A stretch of DNA of 64,000 nucleotides, from positions 3,012,394 through 3,076,393 of the forward strand of contig CP036432.1 in assembly GCA_007753675.1 (NCBI GenBank). Direction: 5' to 3'. A model generated the notes under the pieces. That model saw only the letters and a list, made by a program, of their open reading frames with translations, made no database searches and was not told the origin of the DNA. Below are positions 34,901-45,667 of this stretch, in pieces; position 1 is the stretch's first letter; every line of letters starts with the position of its first letter. Origin of the DNA: Stieleria magnilauensis. Its GTDB lineage: Bacteria > Planctomycetota > Planctomycetia > Pirellulales > Pirellulaceae. The position numbers and the translations under genes are program-made.

Positions 34901-35537
34901 GTCGGTCGGGATCGAGGCTACGTTCCCGGTGCTGCAGCACCAAGTCGGTGTCGATCATTTGCTCGACCGTGGCCGGATCGATCAATCGGATCTTGTTGAT
35001 TTCATGCGAGGTTCGAAAACCATCAAAGAAGTGCAGCAGCGGAACACGAGCGCGGAGGGTGGCCGCTTGGGCAACCAACGCCAAGTCGTGTGCTTCCTGG
35101 ACCGACGATGAGGCCAACAATCCGTACCCGGTCGTGCGTGCGGCCATCACATCGCTATGGTCGCCGAAGATCGACAAGGCGTGGGTGGCGAGGCTGCGTG
35201 CGGCGACATGGATCACCGAGGGAGTCAATTCGCCGGCGATCTTGAACATGTTGGGCAGCATCAACAACAGACCTTGCGATGCCGTGAAGGTGGTCGTCAG
35301 CGCGCCGGCTTGGAGTGAACCGTGCAGCGCGCCGGCCGCGCCGCCCTCGCTTTGCATTTCAACGACTTGTGGGATCGTGGACCACGCATTGGGGAGACCG
35401 GCTGCCGACCAGCCGTCGGCGAATTCTCCCATCGGCGTCGCCGGCGTGATGGGATAGATGGCGATGACTTCGTTGGTTGCGTAGGCGACTCTTGCAACCG
35501 CTTCGTTACCGTCCAGGGTGGCGAACTTGTCTTGCAC
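31968..35537 (-). CDS. nifJ: Pyruvate:ferredoxin (flavodoxin) oxidoreductase
   Basis: 1189 aa, the usual single-chain length. Domain I begins [20 protein letters not shown] with [15 protein letters not shown]. Two 4Fe-4S motifs: [14 protein letters not shown] near residue 691 and [15 protein letters not shown] near 749. Third cluster and TPP domain: [20 protein letters not shown] and [20 protein letters not shown] (near 972) with [16 protein letters not shown]. Oxidises pyruvate to acetyl-CoA and CO2, reducing ferredoxin or flavodoxin; oxygen-sensitive, so it implies a low-oxygen mode of growth. Strong internal conservation, no truncation. Followed by the DHODH-like gene on the same strand. 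Confidence 0.97.
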   Translation of the reverse strand: [1189 protein letters not shown]

Positions 35538-35958
35538 TTCAAAAGCTCCTGCTGATGCTTAAAATTGAACAGGAGTCCAAGGAGCAAATGCCGGACCGCG
35601 AGAAAGGCGCGCGGCTGGGCACACTTGTGACGGACCCGATCATTCATCCAACCGGAAGAACGGTGGGGTTCCCCCGCATCGACGCGACGCAAGGGTTTCC
35701 GAAGGAGTGGGCTTCGGTGGCACACATCAGGGCATGAGGGCACGGAACTCACGGCCAACCAACGCGCACGCTGGCGCGAACCGGCTGATGGCGAATGGCG
35801 AACAGCCGTTGCCAACAAACGGATTGTTTATTGTTAGCGGTCGGGCGCGAGCCCGCCGGTCTTTCAGGGTGGTACCACGCCGCGACCGGACGGCTCGCGC
35901 CGTTCCGCTAGCACCTGCCGTTGCCGACGTCGGGGGCGATGGGCTCGGCAATCTCGCT
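35538..35958. other. Upstream region of nifJ with a palindromic repeat
   Basis: No gene. The nifJ promoter must lie here. Repeat family D copy 1 occupies 35833-35912. No operator or promoter was recognised by eye. Confidence 0.4.
35833..35912. repeat. Palindromic repeat family D, copy 1
   Basis: GTTAGCGG..CGGGCGCGAGCC at the left pairs with GGCTCGCGCCGTTCCGCTA at the right. A second copy lies at 40976-41055. Roughly 80 bp, hairpin-forming, intergenic. Confidence 0.85.
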
Positions 35959-36393
35959 TCAGAGCGTCGAGGACGTGGGGGCTTCCTTGCGGACCAGTTC
36001 ACCGATCTCTTCGAACTCCTCGCTGAGCAGACTGAGGACATCGTCCAGCGTGACCAAACCGACCAACTGGCCGGCGTCGTCGACGACGGGAAGCCGGCGG
36101 TGGGCGCCGCGGCGCATGATCGCGATCGCCGCCTCGATCGGCGTGTTCTCGGTCACGCTTTCGGGCAACTTGCTCATCACCACCTCCAACTCCGTCATGG
36201 TGGGATCGAGCCCCTTGGCAACGACGCAGAGCGCCAAGTCGCGATCGGTCACGATTCCGATCGGGCTTTGGTTTTGATCGAGAACGACCAGCGTTCCGAC
36301 GTTCCGTGTTTTCATCCGGATCGCGGCGGCTTGTGCACTTTCATCCGGCGCGGCGACATCCACCGAGCGTGTGCAAATACGTCCCACTGACAT
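35959..36393 (-). CDS. Tandem CBS-domain protein
   Basis: 144 aa, almost only two CBS domains: residues 1-62 (TRSVDVAAPDESAQAAAIRM, GTLVVLDQNQSPIGIVTDRD) and 68-128 (MSKLPESVTENTPIEAAIAI, HRRLPVVDDAGQLVGLVTLD). CBS pairs bind adenine nucleotides and sense energy charge. It lies between nifJ and the sigma factor, and a second CBS protein lies at the other side of the ATPase operon, so an energy-sensing role for this block is plausible. Confidence 0.9.
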   Translation of the reverse strand: MSVGRICTRSVDVAAPDESAQAAAIRMKTRNVGTLVVLDQNQSPIGIVTDRDLALCVVAKGLDPTMTELEVVMSKLPESVTENTPIEAAIAIMRRGAHRRLPVVDDAGQLVGLVTLDDVLSLLSEEFEEIGELVRKEAPTSSTL

Positions 36394-36619
36394 AGCGATT
36401 CCCCTGTGTGTGGTGGCTTCAGCCGGATCAAACGCACAAACAACGTTTCGCTCGCCCTACCAGCCGAGCGATACCAGCACCGGATGGCCGAATGGACTCC
36501 GTGCCGGCATGCCCGGTGGGTGCAAGTTGGGGGCCAATCGCTGTGGGGGAAGAAGCCTGCTTGCCAAAGGGCAAAGGCCTGACGGGGGGAATCGCAAGCT
36601 GGAAGCTTACGCCACGGGG
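36394..36619. other. Intergenic spacer between CBS and sigma genes
   Basis: 226 bp, no gene or motif recognised; holds the CBS promoter and the sigma-gene 3' end. Confidence 0.3.
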
Positions 36620-38146
36620 TCAGTCGACGAAGCCGATCAGTTCGGCGTTGGACTGGCCTTCGCTCAGTTTTTTCAGCGCACGACTTTCGATTTGACGCAC
36701 GCGTTCTCGCGAGACGTTAAACACCTGAGAGACTTCGGTGAGCGTGTATTCGTGACCATCACCGAGACCGAACCGCATCTTCAAGATCTCTCGCTCGCGC
36801 CAACTGAGGCGTTCCTCAAGAATTCGATGCAGGCGTTGGTGCAGCATCCGCAGGTCCGTGTTCCGATCCGGCCGCTCCACGCTACTGGCTTCGACCAGAT
36901 CACCGAGTTCACCGTTGTCATCCAGACCGATCGGTTGCTGCAGACTGGCCAGATTCTGACTGGCTCGCAGAATCACCTCGGCCTGCTCGGACGAGGTTTC
37001 GGCCGCGGCGGCAATTTCGTCCCCCGACGGCACACGCCCCAATTCATGACGCAAATCATTGTCGATCCGTTTCATGCGGGTGATTTCGGGATTCACATGG
37101 GCCGGAACCCGAATCGTTCGCCCCTGGTCACAGATCGCGCGGGTGATCGCCTGACGAATCCACCAAGTCGCGTAGGTACAAAACTTGAACCCTCGCTGGT
37201 GCTCAAATTTTTCGACCGCCCGGATCAGTCCCGCGTTGCCCTCTTGGATCAAATCCAAGAATGCCAGACCACGATTGCGATACTTTTTGGCGATCGAGAC
37301 GACGAGCCGAAGATTCGATTCGCACAATTCGTTTTTAGCGGCATTGAATTGCGTCTGGGCGCTGCGAATCTTGGCCACCTGATGCGACAAGCCCTCAGGC
37401 GTCTGTTGGACACTTGCAAGGATCTCGGACAATTCCGCCCGCGACTGGGCATCACCACGATCGGCCAATTGCTTCACGCGACGCTCCAGGGCGAACAATT
37501 TCCCGGTCTGGCTGCTCAGGAATTCGATCCGCAACCCCAACTCTTCGACCAGTTGAATCGCGCGTCGACGACGGTTGCCGATCTTGGCCCACAACGCATC
37601 GCGGCGGCGGCGACTGGAGGTGCTGATCGCCTGTTTGTAGTCGTGCCGATTGAGTCGCATCAGGGCTTCCAGGGTGCGTAAATTGTGAGGCATTCGTCCC
37701 TCGATTTGATCTTTCTCCAGGTGATCGCTGACCGCGACCTGGACGAAACGATCGAAGCGAACCTCGCCCCGATGGACTTGGCCCAGCAGTTCGATCGCGT
37801 CGCGGAGCACAAAGTCCGCCTCGAGCAATTGGGCACGCAGCCGTTTGCGGTGGTGATCGATCCTGATCGCCACTTCAGCCTCCTGCTCCCTGGACAGCAA
37901 TCCGACCCGCTGAATTCTCACCAGATAGGACTCGACAGCATCGTCCAACGATTTCGCCGAATCGTCGTCCTTTCCGGCGGCCTGTGACCGCGGGGTCGGT
38001 GCAGAGTTACCCCGACGAGTCGTCGCACCGGACTGAGATGGCGACGAATCTTGGCGAAAAACGGCGGTGGTTTGCGAACGTGCAAACGCATCAGAAGGCG
38101 TTTCGGAAAACGCACCGAACGTTGCACGACGGTTGTCAATAGACAT
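36620..38146 (-). CDS. RNA polymerase sigma-70 factor (group 2/3, RpoD-like)
   Basis: 508 aa from ATG 38146; ATGs at 38188 and 38320 are also in frame, with proline-rich, unlikely extensions. Region 1.2 [20 protein letters not shown]; a long non-conserved helical insert (about 130-265); region 2 [40 protein letters not shown] and [20 protein letters not shown]; region 3 [20 protein letters not shown]; region 4 [20 protein letters not shown]. Region 2.4 and 4.2 are intact, so it should read -10/-35 promoters. It precedes the N-ATPase operon on the same strand and may control this energy block (inference). Confidence 0.93.
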   Translation of the reverse strand: MSIDNRRATFGAFSETPSDAFARSQTTAVFRQDSSPSQSGATTRRGNSAPTPRSQAAGKDDDSAKSLDDAVESYLVRIQRVGLLSREQEAEVAIRIDHHRKRLRAQLLEADFVLRDAIELLGQVHRGEVRFDRFVQVAVSDHLEKDQIEGRMPHNLRTLEALMRLNRHDYKQAISTSSRRRRDALWAKIGNRRRRAIQLVEELGLRIEFLSSQTGKLFALERRVKQLADRGDAQSRAELSEILASVQQTPEGLSHQVAKIRSAQTQFNAAKNELCESNLRLVVSIAKKYRNRGLAFLDLIQEGNAGLIRAVEKFEHQRGFKFCTYATWWIRQAITRAICDQGRTIRVPAHVNPEITRMKRIDNDLRHELGRVPSGDEIAAAAETSSEQAEVILRASQNLASLQQPIGLDDNGELGDLVEASSVERPDRNTDLRMLHQRLHRILEERLSWREREILKMRFGLGDGHEYTLTEVSQVFNVSRERVRQIESRALKKLSEGQSNAELIGFVD

Positions 38147-38385
38147 CGTGCGGTTAGCTGCCGACGGGGAAATCGGTTGGGTGGGCATCACCGCAAAACG
38201 GTCGCATTGCGGCGATGGATCGGAAGAGAACCACAGGGGTCCCGAAGCGGGTTGTGGCCGAATGAATAGTAGCGCCCGAGGAGGCGGGGGCAAGTTAGCG
38301 TGTCGCGTTTTGTTCGCCACAGACCGTCGCTTGCCTGGCCAACAACGGCTGACACCTGGACATCAACGCTCGTGCTGCGTCTGGG

Positions 38386-39321
38386 TCAAAAGCCTTTGGC
38401 ACTGGATAGGGCTTCAAAACCGCTGACGACGTCCAACAATTCTTCGGTGATCGCCGTCTGTCGAATCTGGTTGAACGCGCGTGTCAGATCGTCCAGCCGA
38501 TCCTGGATACTTCGTTCGGCCACTTGCATGGCCGCGATGCGACTGGCATTTTCGCTGGAGAGGGATTCGGCACACGACCGGTAGAGCGAAACGAACAGAT
38601 ACTGGCGGATGATGCGGGAGAGCAAACGGCGGCGATCCATCGTAAAGGCCGGCAAAGAAGTTGATTGCCAACGCAGGTGACTCCAGCGGCGATACCGCTC
38701 GGCCCCGATCGGCAACAACACCAACCGGTTCGGCAGACTCGCGGCCCCCACCGTTCGACGGTTGTAGAACACCAGCAAACGAGAGATCTCCGATTGCTCG
38801 CGCCAATGCTGGACCGTCAACAGAAGCTCTTGGACCAGTGGCGTGATCTCGGAAACGGAGGCCGGCACGGTCAGCGTTTGGTCTGGAGCCAGCCCCATCT
38901 CCTTCAAATGGCCCTCCACCCTCGTGCCCAACGCCAACACTTTCCACGGTTGCGCAAAAGCCCGTCCGGAATCCGATCCGGTGCGTCTATCCTCGGCGGC
39001 GGATTGTCCGTGTTCGGCCAACACGGCCGTCGCGATGCGTTCGTTAAATTGACCACACATGCCCTGATCGGTTCCAAACACGATGGCGGCGGTACGAGTC
39101 GATCGGTGCGGATCGGCGGCGAACAGCAGATCGCCGTGTCCGGTGTCTCGCAAGACGATCTGAAAGCCCATTTCGACGGTCTGGTTGTACTGGGACAACG
39201 CGTCGGCGGCTCGTTCGTATTGGCGGATACTGACGGCCGCCAGCGTCTTCATCGTTTTGACCACCGACTGCATGTCGGTCGCCGTTTCGATCTTCGTCCG
39301 CAGATGTTCCAGCGTGTTCAT
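38386..39321 (-). CDS. atpG: N-ATPase gamma subunit
   Basis: 311 aa. ATG 39321 overlaps the atpA stop (ATGA). Gamma hallmarks: N-terminal helix LEHLRTKIETATDMQSVVKT and MKTLAAVSIRQYERA, middle GTDQGMCGQFNERI, and C-terminal helix ENASRIAAMQVAERSIQDRL then LTRAFNQIRQTAITEELLDV. Central shaft linking the c-ring to the alpha3beta3 head. More divergent than housekeeping gamma subunits, as expected for N-ATPase. Last gene of the operon. Confidence 0.93.
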   Translation of the reverse strand: MNTLEHLRTKIETATDMQSVVKTMKTLAAVSIRQYERAADALSQYNQTVEMGFQIVLRDTGHGDLLFAADPHRSTRTAAIVFGTDQGMCGQFNERIATAVLAEHGQSAAEDRRTGSDSGRAFAQPWKVLALGTRVEGHLKEMGLAPDQTLTVPASVSEITPLVQELLLTVQHWREQSEISRLLVFYNRRTVGAASLPNRLVLLPIGAERYRRWSHLRWQSTSLPAFTMDRRRLLSRIIRQYLFVSLYRSCAESLSSENASRIAAMQVAERSIQDRLDDLTRAFNQIRQTAITEELLDVVSGFEALSSAKGF

Positions 39322-40877
39322 GGGCCGACCTGCGCGGCTTCGGAGATCGCCCGGTGCACGAACTCCTTGAGCTGTTGAAAATCCTGATCGCCCAGTTTTT
39401 GTCCCGCAGATATCCGCTCGCACAGCCCCGGACATTCTTCCCGCAGCGTGCGATGGATCGTCCGTTCCGCTTGGCGGATGTGATCGACGGGCAACGAATC
39501 GAACGCACCGGAGGTCAGTGCCACCATCGATCCGATCTGCTGAGGCACCGACAGCAACTCATGCCGTGCTTGTTTGAGGACTTCGCGGACGCGCAAACCA
39601 CGGTCCAGCGTGGCGCGGGTGTCTTCATCCAGTTGGCTGCTAAAACGGGCGAATTTCTCCAATTCTTCGAATTGTGAATACGCCAGTCGCAGGTCGCCGG
39701 CGACGCGACGATATGCCGGAAACTGCGTCTTGCCGCCGACCCGCGAGACCGACCGCCCCACGTCGACCGCGGGCAACACGCCGAGGTGAAACAGTTTCGG
39801 AGACAGATAGAGTTGTCCGTCAGTGATCGAAATCAGGTTGGTCGGGATGTAGCCGGACACGTTCTGCGCCTCGGTTTCGATGATCGGCAGCGCGGTCAAC
39901 GATCCGCCGCCGAATGCTGCGCGCAGGTGTGTCGATCGTTCCAGCAGCCGCGAGTGCACAAAAAAGATGTCACCGGGAAACGCTTCACGCCCCGGGGGGC
40001 GACGCAGCAACAACGAAACGTGACGATAGGCCCTGGCGTGGGAGGTCAAATCATCGTAAACGATCAGCACATCGTGACCCTGGTGCATGAAGGATTCGCC
40101 GATCGTTGTGGCGGCATAGGGCGCGATGAATTGAACCCCCGGCGGCGCGTCATCGGCACCGATCACCACAATCGAATGCTGCATCGCATCATGGGAGCGG
40201 AGGGTCGCGATGACCCGCGCGACGTTCGTGCTTCGTTGTCCGATACTGCAGTAAACACAAATCACGCCGCTGTTTCGCTGATTGATGATCGTGTCCACTG
40301 CGATCGACGTCTTTCCCGTCTGACGGTCGCCCAAGACCAGCTGCCGTTGACCGCGACCGATCGGAATCAACCCGTCGATGACCTTCATGCCCGTCTGCAA
40401 GGGCACCGAGACGGCCGCGCGGTTCATGATCCCCGGAGCGGGTCGTTCACACGGCATCCGCTGGAGCCCGGTGAGTCGATGGCCGCCATCCAACGGTCGG
40501 CCGAGCGGATCGATCACCCGACCGAGCAACTCCTCGCCCACGGGCGTGTCCAGCACGCGGCCGGTGCGCTCGACCGTTGTCCCGGACTGCAACGATTCGC
40601 CTTCGTCCAATAACACACATCCGACACGATGACGGTCCAGATTGAATGCGAAACCGTATCGATTGCCGGCAAACCGTAGCAATTCGTCGGATTGAACATT
40701 CGGCAACCCGTCGACGGTCGCGATCCCGCGGCTGACTTCGACCACGGTACCCGATTCACGCGCGTCAACCCTGGCGTTGTGCTCGGACACCACGTGCTTG
40801 AACGACATCGCGGTCTCGCGAATCAGATCACGAAACGCGGTCGTCGAGGTGGCATCCGTCGAAGTGCTGTCGTTCAT
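39318..40877 (-). CDS. atpA: N-ATPase alpha subunit
   Basis: 519 aa from ATG 40877. N-terminal barrel (ARESGTVVEVSRGIATVDGL), P-loop VLGDRQTGKTSIAVDTIINQ (Walker A GDRQTGKT), CIYCSIGQRSTNVARVIATL-type segment reading VYCSIGQRSTNVARVI, and the alpha arginine-finger region SITDGQLYLSPKLF. Non-catalytic nucleotide-binding subunit of F1. The gene is separated from atpF by 247 nt that contain palindromic repeat D, unlike all other junctions in the operon, which overlap or nearly touch. Confidence 0.96.
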   Translation of the reverse strand: MNDSTSTDATSTTAFRDLIRETAMSFKHVVSEHNARVDARESGTVVEVSRGIATVDGLPNVQSDELLRFAGNRYGFAFNLDRHRVGCVLLDEGESLQSGTTVERTGRVLDTPVGEELLGRVIDPLGRPLDGGHRLTGLQRMPCERPAPGIMNRAAVSVPLQTGMKVIDGLIPIGRGQRQLVLGDRQTGKTSIAVDTIINQRNSGVICVYCSIGQRSTNVARVIATLRSHDAMQHSIVVIGADDAPPGVQFIAPYAATTIGESFMHQGHDVLIVYDDLTSHARAYRHVSLLLRRPPGREAFPGDIFFVHSRLLERSTHLRAAFGGGSLTALPIIETEAQNVSGYIPTNLISITDGQLYLSPKLFHLGVLPAVDVGRSVSRVGGKTQFPAYRRVAGDLRLAYSQFEELEKFARFSSQLDEDTRATLDRGLRVREVLKQARHELLSVPQQIGSMVALTSGAFDSLPVDHIRQAERTIHRTLREECPGLCERISAGQKLGDQDFQQLKEFVHRAISEAAQVGP

Positions 40878-40975
40878 CGGTTCATCCGGTGTGGAAAGCC
40901 ATCGGTCGTTTCGGCCGTGGGCCCGCAGGCTTGATCCAAATGCCACCCTGTTCGACACGAAACGAGGTGCTTTTT

Positions 40976-41055
40976 GTTAGCGGCAGGGCGCGAGCCCTCC
41001 GGTTCTTCGATGTCGTTCCCAGCGGAAACCGGACGGCTCGCGCCGTTCCGCTAAC
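40976..41055. repeat. Palindromic repeat family D, copy 2, inside the ATPase operon
   Basis: GTTAGCGGCAGGGCGCGAGC and the matching GGCTCGCGCCGTTCCGCTA form a hairpin between atpF and atpA. Likely affects mRNA stability or read-through to atpA and atpG. Confidence 0.85.
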
Positions 41056-41124
41056 TCCTGAAGTGCCAAACGAACTGGCATCGAGCTTGCGCCAAACGGT
41101 CAACGCGCACAGCTGAATCCTCAT

Positions 41125-41886
41125 TTACGTGTCCCTCCCCAAACGCGTGGCGAAATCCGCGTTGATCCCTCGCACGAAGTCGTCCACATTCCACTGGATG
41201 CTGTAGCCTCCCGCGTCGAGTTGAATGCCGCAAATCAACTCCGTCGATTGCTGATACGCGATGTCACCTTGATAACCGAGCGTCTCGCGGACGACTGCGC
41301 TGAGCCGATCGCGGACGTCGCCGGGCAATTCAAACGCGCTCCGAATGCGAACCTGGGTCGCCTCATCGGTAAGCAGCGTCCTGATTTCATCGCGGCGGGC
41401 ACCATCGATCTGTTTGATCCGGTTGATGAACTTTTCGACCACGCGCGTTTCCAAATCTGCATCGGCCAATTCCATCAGCGTGTGGCGGGCGGAATGCATG
41501 GCCATCTCCCCGAACTGCTCGCGCACCTCATCGGCCGACTCGGCTTGCTCCCGTTTCAATCCATCCAACCACTGGTTGCGTTTCAGTTCAACGTCGTCAC
41601 GGGCTTCCCTTGTCAAACGCTCTCGGTGTTCATCCGCTTCCCGCCGCGCGTCTTGAAGCATGGCGTCGCGTTGCTGCTGGAACTCGGTCTGTTGCTGCTG
41701 GTACAACGCGACGGTCTGTTCGGCTTCGGCGAGTTTGCCTTGCGCCTCGTTCCAGCGTTGGGAGATCTTCGCTTCGCGCTGATTCATCGCGGCGATGATC
41801 GGTCCGTACAACAGCCACCGCAACAACCCGACCAGAATCAGGAAGTTGATGATCTGTGCGATAAAGGTAAACCAATCGATGGACAT
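41125..41886 (-). CDS. atpF: N-ATPase b subunit (long form)
   Basis: 253 aa, longer than ordinary b (about 160). N-terminal membrane helix FIAQIINFLILVGLLRWLLY, then a long charged helix (NQREAKISQRWNEAQGKLAE, QQQQTEFQQQRDAMLQDARR), then a C-terminal domain (about 170-253) that may stand in for the missing delta subunit. This is the known situation in N-ATPases, which have no atpH. Peripheral stalk. Six nt after atpE. Confidence 0.9.
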   Translation of the reverse strand: MSIDWFTFIAQIINFLILVGLLRWLLYGPIIAAMNQREAKISQRWNEAQGKLAEAEQTVALYQQQQTEFQQQRDAMLQDARREADEHRERLTREARDDVELKRNQWLDGLKREQAESADEVREQFGEMAMHSARHTLMELADADLETRVVEKFINRIKQIDGARRDEIRTLLTDEATQVRIRSAFELPGDVRDRLSAVVRETLGYQGDIAYQQSTELICGIQLDAGGYSIQWNVDDFVRGINADFATRLGRDT

Positions 41887-41892
41887 GACCGG

Positions 41893-42333
41893 CTACTGGG
41901 TGAAATGGTTCCAAAACGGATTGGCGAACAACAGAATCATGGCGACGACAAAGCAATAGATCGCGGTGGATTCGATCATGGCCAAACCGACGAACAAGGT
42001 GCGGGTGATCGTGTTGGACGAATCCGGTTGCTGTGCGATCGCACTGAGGGCTTGGGAGACCGCGCGGCCTTCGCCGAGCGCCGGCCCGATCGAACCGATG
42101 GCGATCGTCAGTCCCGCGATGACAATTGACCCAAGTGCGATCAGCCCCAGGTTGTCGATGCCACCGTGGCCTGTGCCACCGGCAACCGATTCGGACGGTG
42201 ACACGTCGCGATCGGCCAGTTCGATCGTTTGCTCGGCGTTCCCTTGCGCTTGGGCGGAGTGCTGGCAGAGTCCGGTGACAACGACGATCAGGACCGCCGC
42301 CAACAAGAAAACGGGAATGCGATGACTATTCAT
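41893..42333 (-). CDS. atpE: N-ATPase c subunit with two membrane carboxylates
   Basis: 146 aa from ATG 42333. N-terminal signal-like helix and polar spacer (residues 1-60), then two helices: GLIALGSIVIAGLTIAIGSI GPALGEG and LFVGLAMIESTAIYCFVVAM. The ion site has E121 in MIEST (with S122, T123, Y126) and a second carboxylate, E88 in GEG, at the place of Gln32 in Na-binding rings. Double carboxylates are typical of N-ATPases; the coupling ion (Na+ or H+) is not decided by sequence alone. Overlaps the end of atpB. Confidence 0.93.
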   Translation of the reverse strand: MNSHRIPVFLLAAVLIVVVTGLCQHSAQAQGNAEQTIELADRDVSPSESVAGGTGHGGIDNLGLIALGSIVIAGLTIAIGSIGPALGEGRAVSQALSAIAQQPDSSNTITRTLFVGLAMIESTAIYCFVVAMILLFANPFWNHFTQ

Positions 42334-43096
42334 GGTGCTCTCCGGCGATTCGGTAGCCTTGGGAATTTTCGTTCGGTTCCGCGTCAGCCGCTTTCGAGGT
42401 CGGCTCACGCTGGTGATAAACGGTTGTGGCCGAAGCGATGTAAACCATCGCCAAGACCGCAAAGATGTACGCTTGGATCAATCCCGTCAGCAGCCCCAAC
42501 ACTTGCATCAAGATCGGGACGAACAGCGGAACGAAGCCGATCAAGATCGCCGCGATCACGGTGCCGCTCATCATGTTGCCGTACAGTCGAACGGCCAACG
42601 CGAGCGTGCGGGAAAACTCGCCGATGATGTTGAAGGGCAACATCAACAGGGTCGGGCGAAGGTAGTGTTGTAAGTACGCGCGGGGTCCCTGAACCGCGAT
42701 CCCATAGATCGGAACCGCGATGAACACACACGTCGCCAGTGCCGCGGTCGTCGACAACGACGCCGTCGGCGGTTGATACCCCGGCACGATGCTGAGCAGA
42801 TTGGCGACGCAGATAAACAGAAACAACGTGCCGACAAAGGCCAGGTACTGACCCGGATCGCGACCGCTGACCTCGCGAATTTGATCCCGCATCCCACCGA
42901 CGATCACTTCCAACACGTTTTGAAATTTGGGGACCGTGGTGTCGGTGGACAATCGACGCGTCACCCACCACGATCCGATCGCCAACAGTGCCATCACACA
43001 CCAGGTAAAAACGATCGTGGCGTTCAATTTGACCATCGGCCAAACGTCGGATTGCCACAGCACCCATTGGTCGACCGAAATCTGCACCCCGTTCAT
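42326..43096 (-). CDS. atpB: N-ATPase a subunit
   Basis: 256 aa from ATG 43096, which overlaps the atpR stop (ATGA). Five to six helices; conserved LFLFICVANLLSIVPGYQPP, and the arginine helix GEFSRTLALAVRLYGNMMSG with the essential Arg (R in ALAVRLYGNM). Ion channel between a and c-ring. N-terminal part and tail (KAADAEPNENSQGY) are divergent, as in the N-type. Confidence 0.95.
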   Translation of the reverse strand: MNGVQISVDQWVLWQSDVWPMVKLNATIVFTWCVMALLAIGSWWVTRRLSTDTTVPKFQNVLEVIVGGMRDQIREVSGRDPGQYLAFVGTLFLFICVANLLSIVPGYQPPTASLSTTAALATCVFIAVPIYGIAVQGPRAYLQHYLRPTLLMLPFNIIGEFSRTLALAVRLYGNMMSGTVIAAILIGFVPLFVPILMQVLGLLTGLIQAYIFAVLAMVYIASATTVYHQREPTSKAADAEPNENSQGYRIAGEHHE

Positions 43097-43437
43097 GGTC
43101 TGCTCCGTTGCACGGATGTCTGTGCGGACGTCTGCACGGTCGTCTGGACGGCCGTCGCCACGCTCGGTTCCCGCCCCAAAAATCGCAGCAGCGCGATCCG
43201 CGTGATCAGGAACCCCAACAAACACGCCGCGAACGTCTGCCAGACTCCGTAGACGGCGAAACCGGCGAACACCAGCAGCGCGATCACCATCCGGGTCGTC
43301 AAACTGGCGAAGTAAATCGCTAGCGGTCGCTGCGAGGCCGACAGACCGCGGAGCGTCCACCACAGGCCGCCGAAGTAAAAGACCGCCAAAATGGCCCCCA
43401 AGCCGGCAGCCAAGATGATTTCGATGGATTCAAACAT
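43093..43437 (-). CDS. atpR: N-ATPase membrane protein AtpR
   Basis: 114 aa, three hydrophobic helices (IEIILAAGLGAILAVFYFGG, YFASLTTRMVIALLVFAGFA, WQTFAACLLGFLITRIALLR) with the conserved Arg in LTTRM and a Thr/Gln-rich tail. AtpR is found only in N-ATPase operons and is thought to help assemble the rotor ring. Correct position between atpQ and atpB. Confidence 0.9.
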   Translation of the reverse strand: MFESIEIILAAGLGAILAVFYFGGLWWTLRGLSASQRPLAIYFASLTTRMVIALLVFAGFAVYGVWQTFAACLLGFLITRIALLRFLGREPSVATAVQTTVQTSAQTSVQRSRP

Positions 43438-43449
43438 GATTGCCTCTCT

Positions 43450-43856
43450 TCAATGCCTCACATCGTTTTGACTCTCGCGAGAAATCCAACGCCAAGCGTT
43501 CAAACACCCCAGCGCAACCCCCACCACCAATAACATCAAGGTCCATGAGAACCGGCTCGGAAACCTGTGATCGATCCAAATCCCGGTCGCGATTCCGGCC
43601 AGCGCGGGCAGCGTCACCGACCAGCCGACCAAGCCGAACGTTCCCAAGCCGAACCAAATCGTTCGATTCACTTCCGCACGCGCCTTCAGCTTTCGTTGTT
43701 CCCGGGTCGAGACGTCTCGTTCCAAGTCACTGCGAAATTCTTCCGGCGATGTCTGCTGCAACTCGGCCCCGCACGCAGCGTTGCTGGGCGTGTTGCTCGC
43801 AGGCTTGCTCGGCGTGTTGCTGGGCGTGTTGTTCGGCCGGTCGTGATCGGAACCGC

Positions 43857-43860
<4 letters not shown>
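43450..43860 (-). CDS. atpQ: N-ATPase membrane protein AtpQ (AtpZ/AtpI-like)
   Basis: 136 aa. Its start overlaps the atpC stop (ATGA). Polar Asn/Pro/Ser N-terminus with short repeats (NTPSNTPSKPASNTPSN), a charged helix, and two membrane helices (VGWSVTLPALAGIATGIWID, LMLLVVGVALGCLNAWRWI) of the AtpZ/AtpI type. Probably an assembly or Mg-transport accessory of the F0 part. Confidence 0.88.

Positions 43861-45667
<1,807 letters not shown>

Noticed and set aside
32712-35111. 799-aa rightward ORF opposite nifJ
   Set aside because: Mirror frame of the strongly conserved nifJ gene; composition (Arg/Gln/His-rich) is typical of antisense GC-rich DNA.
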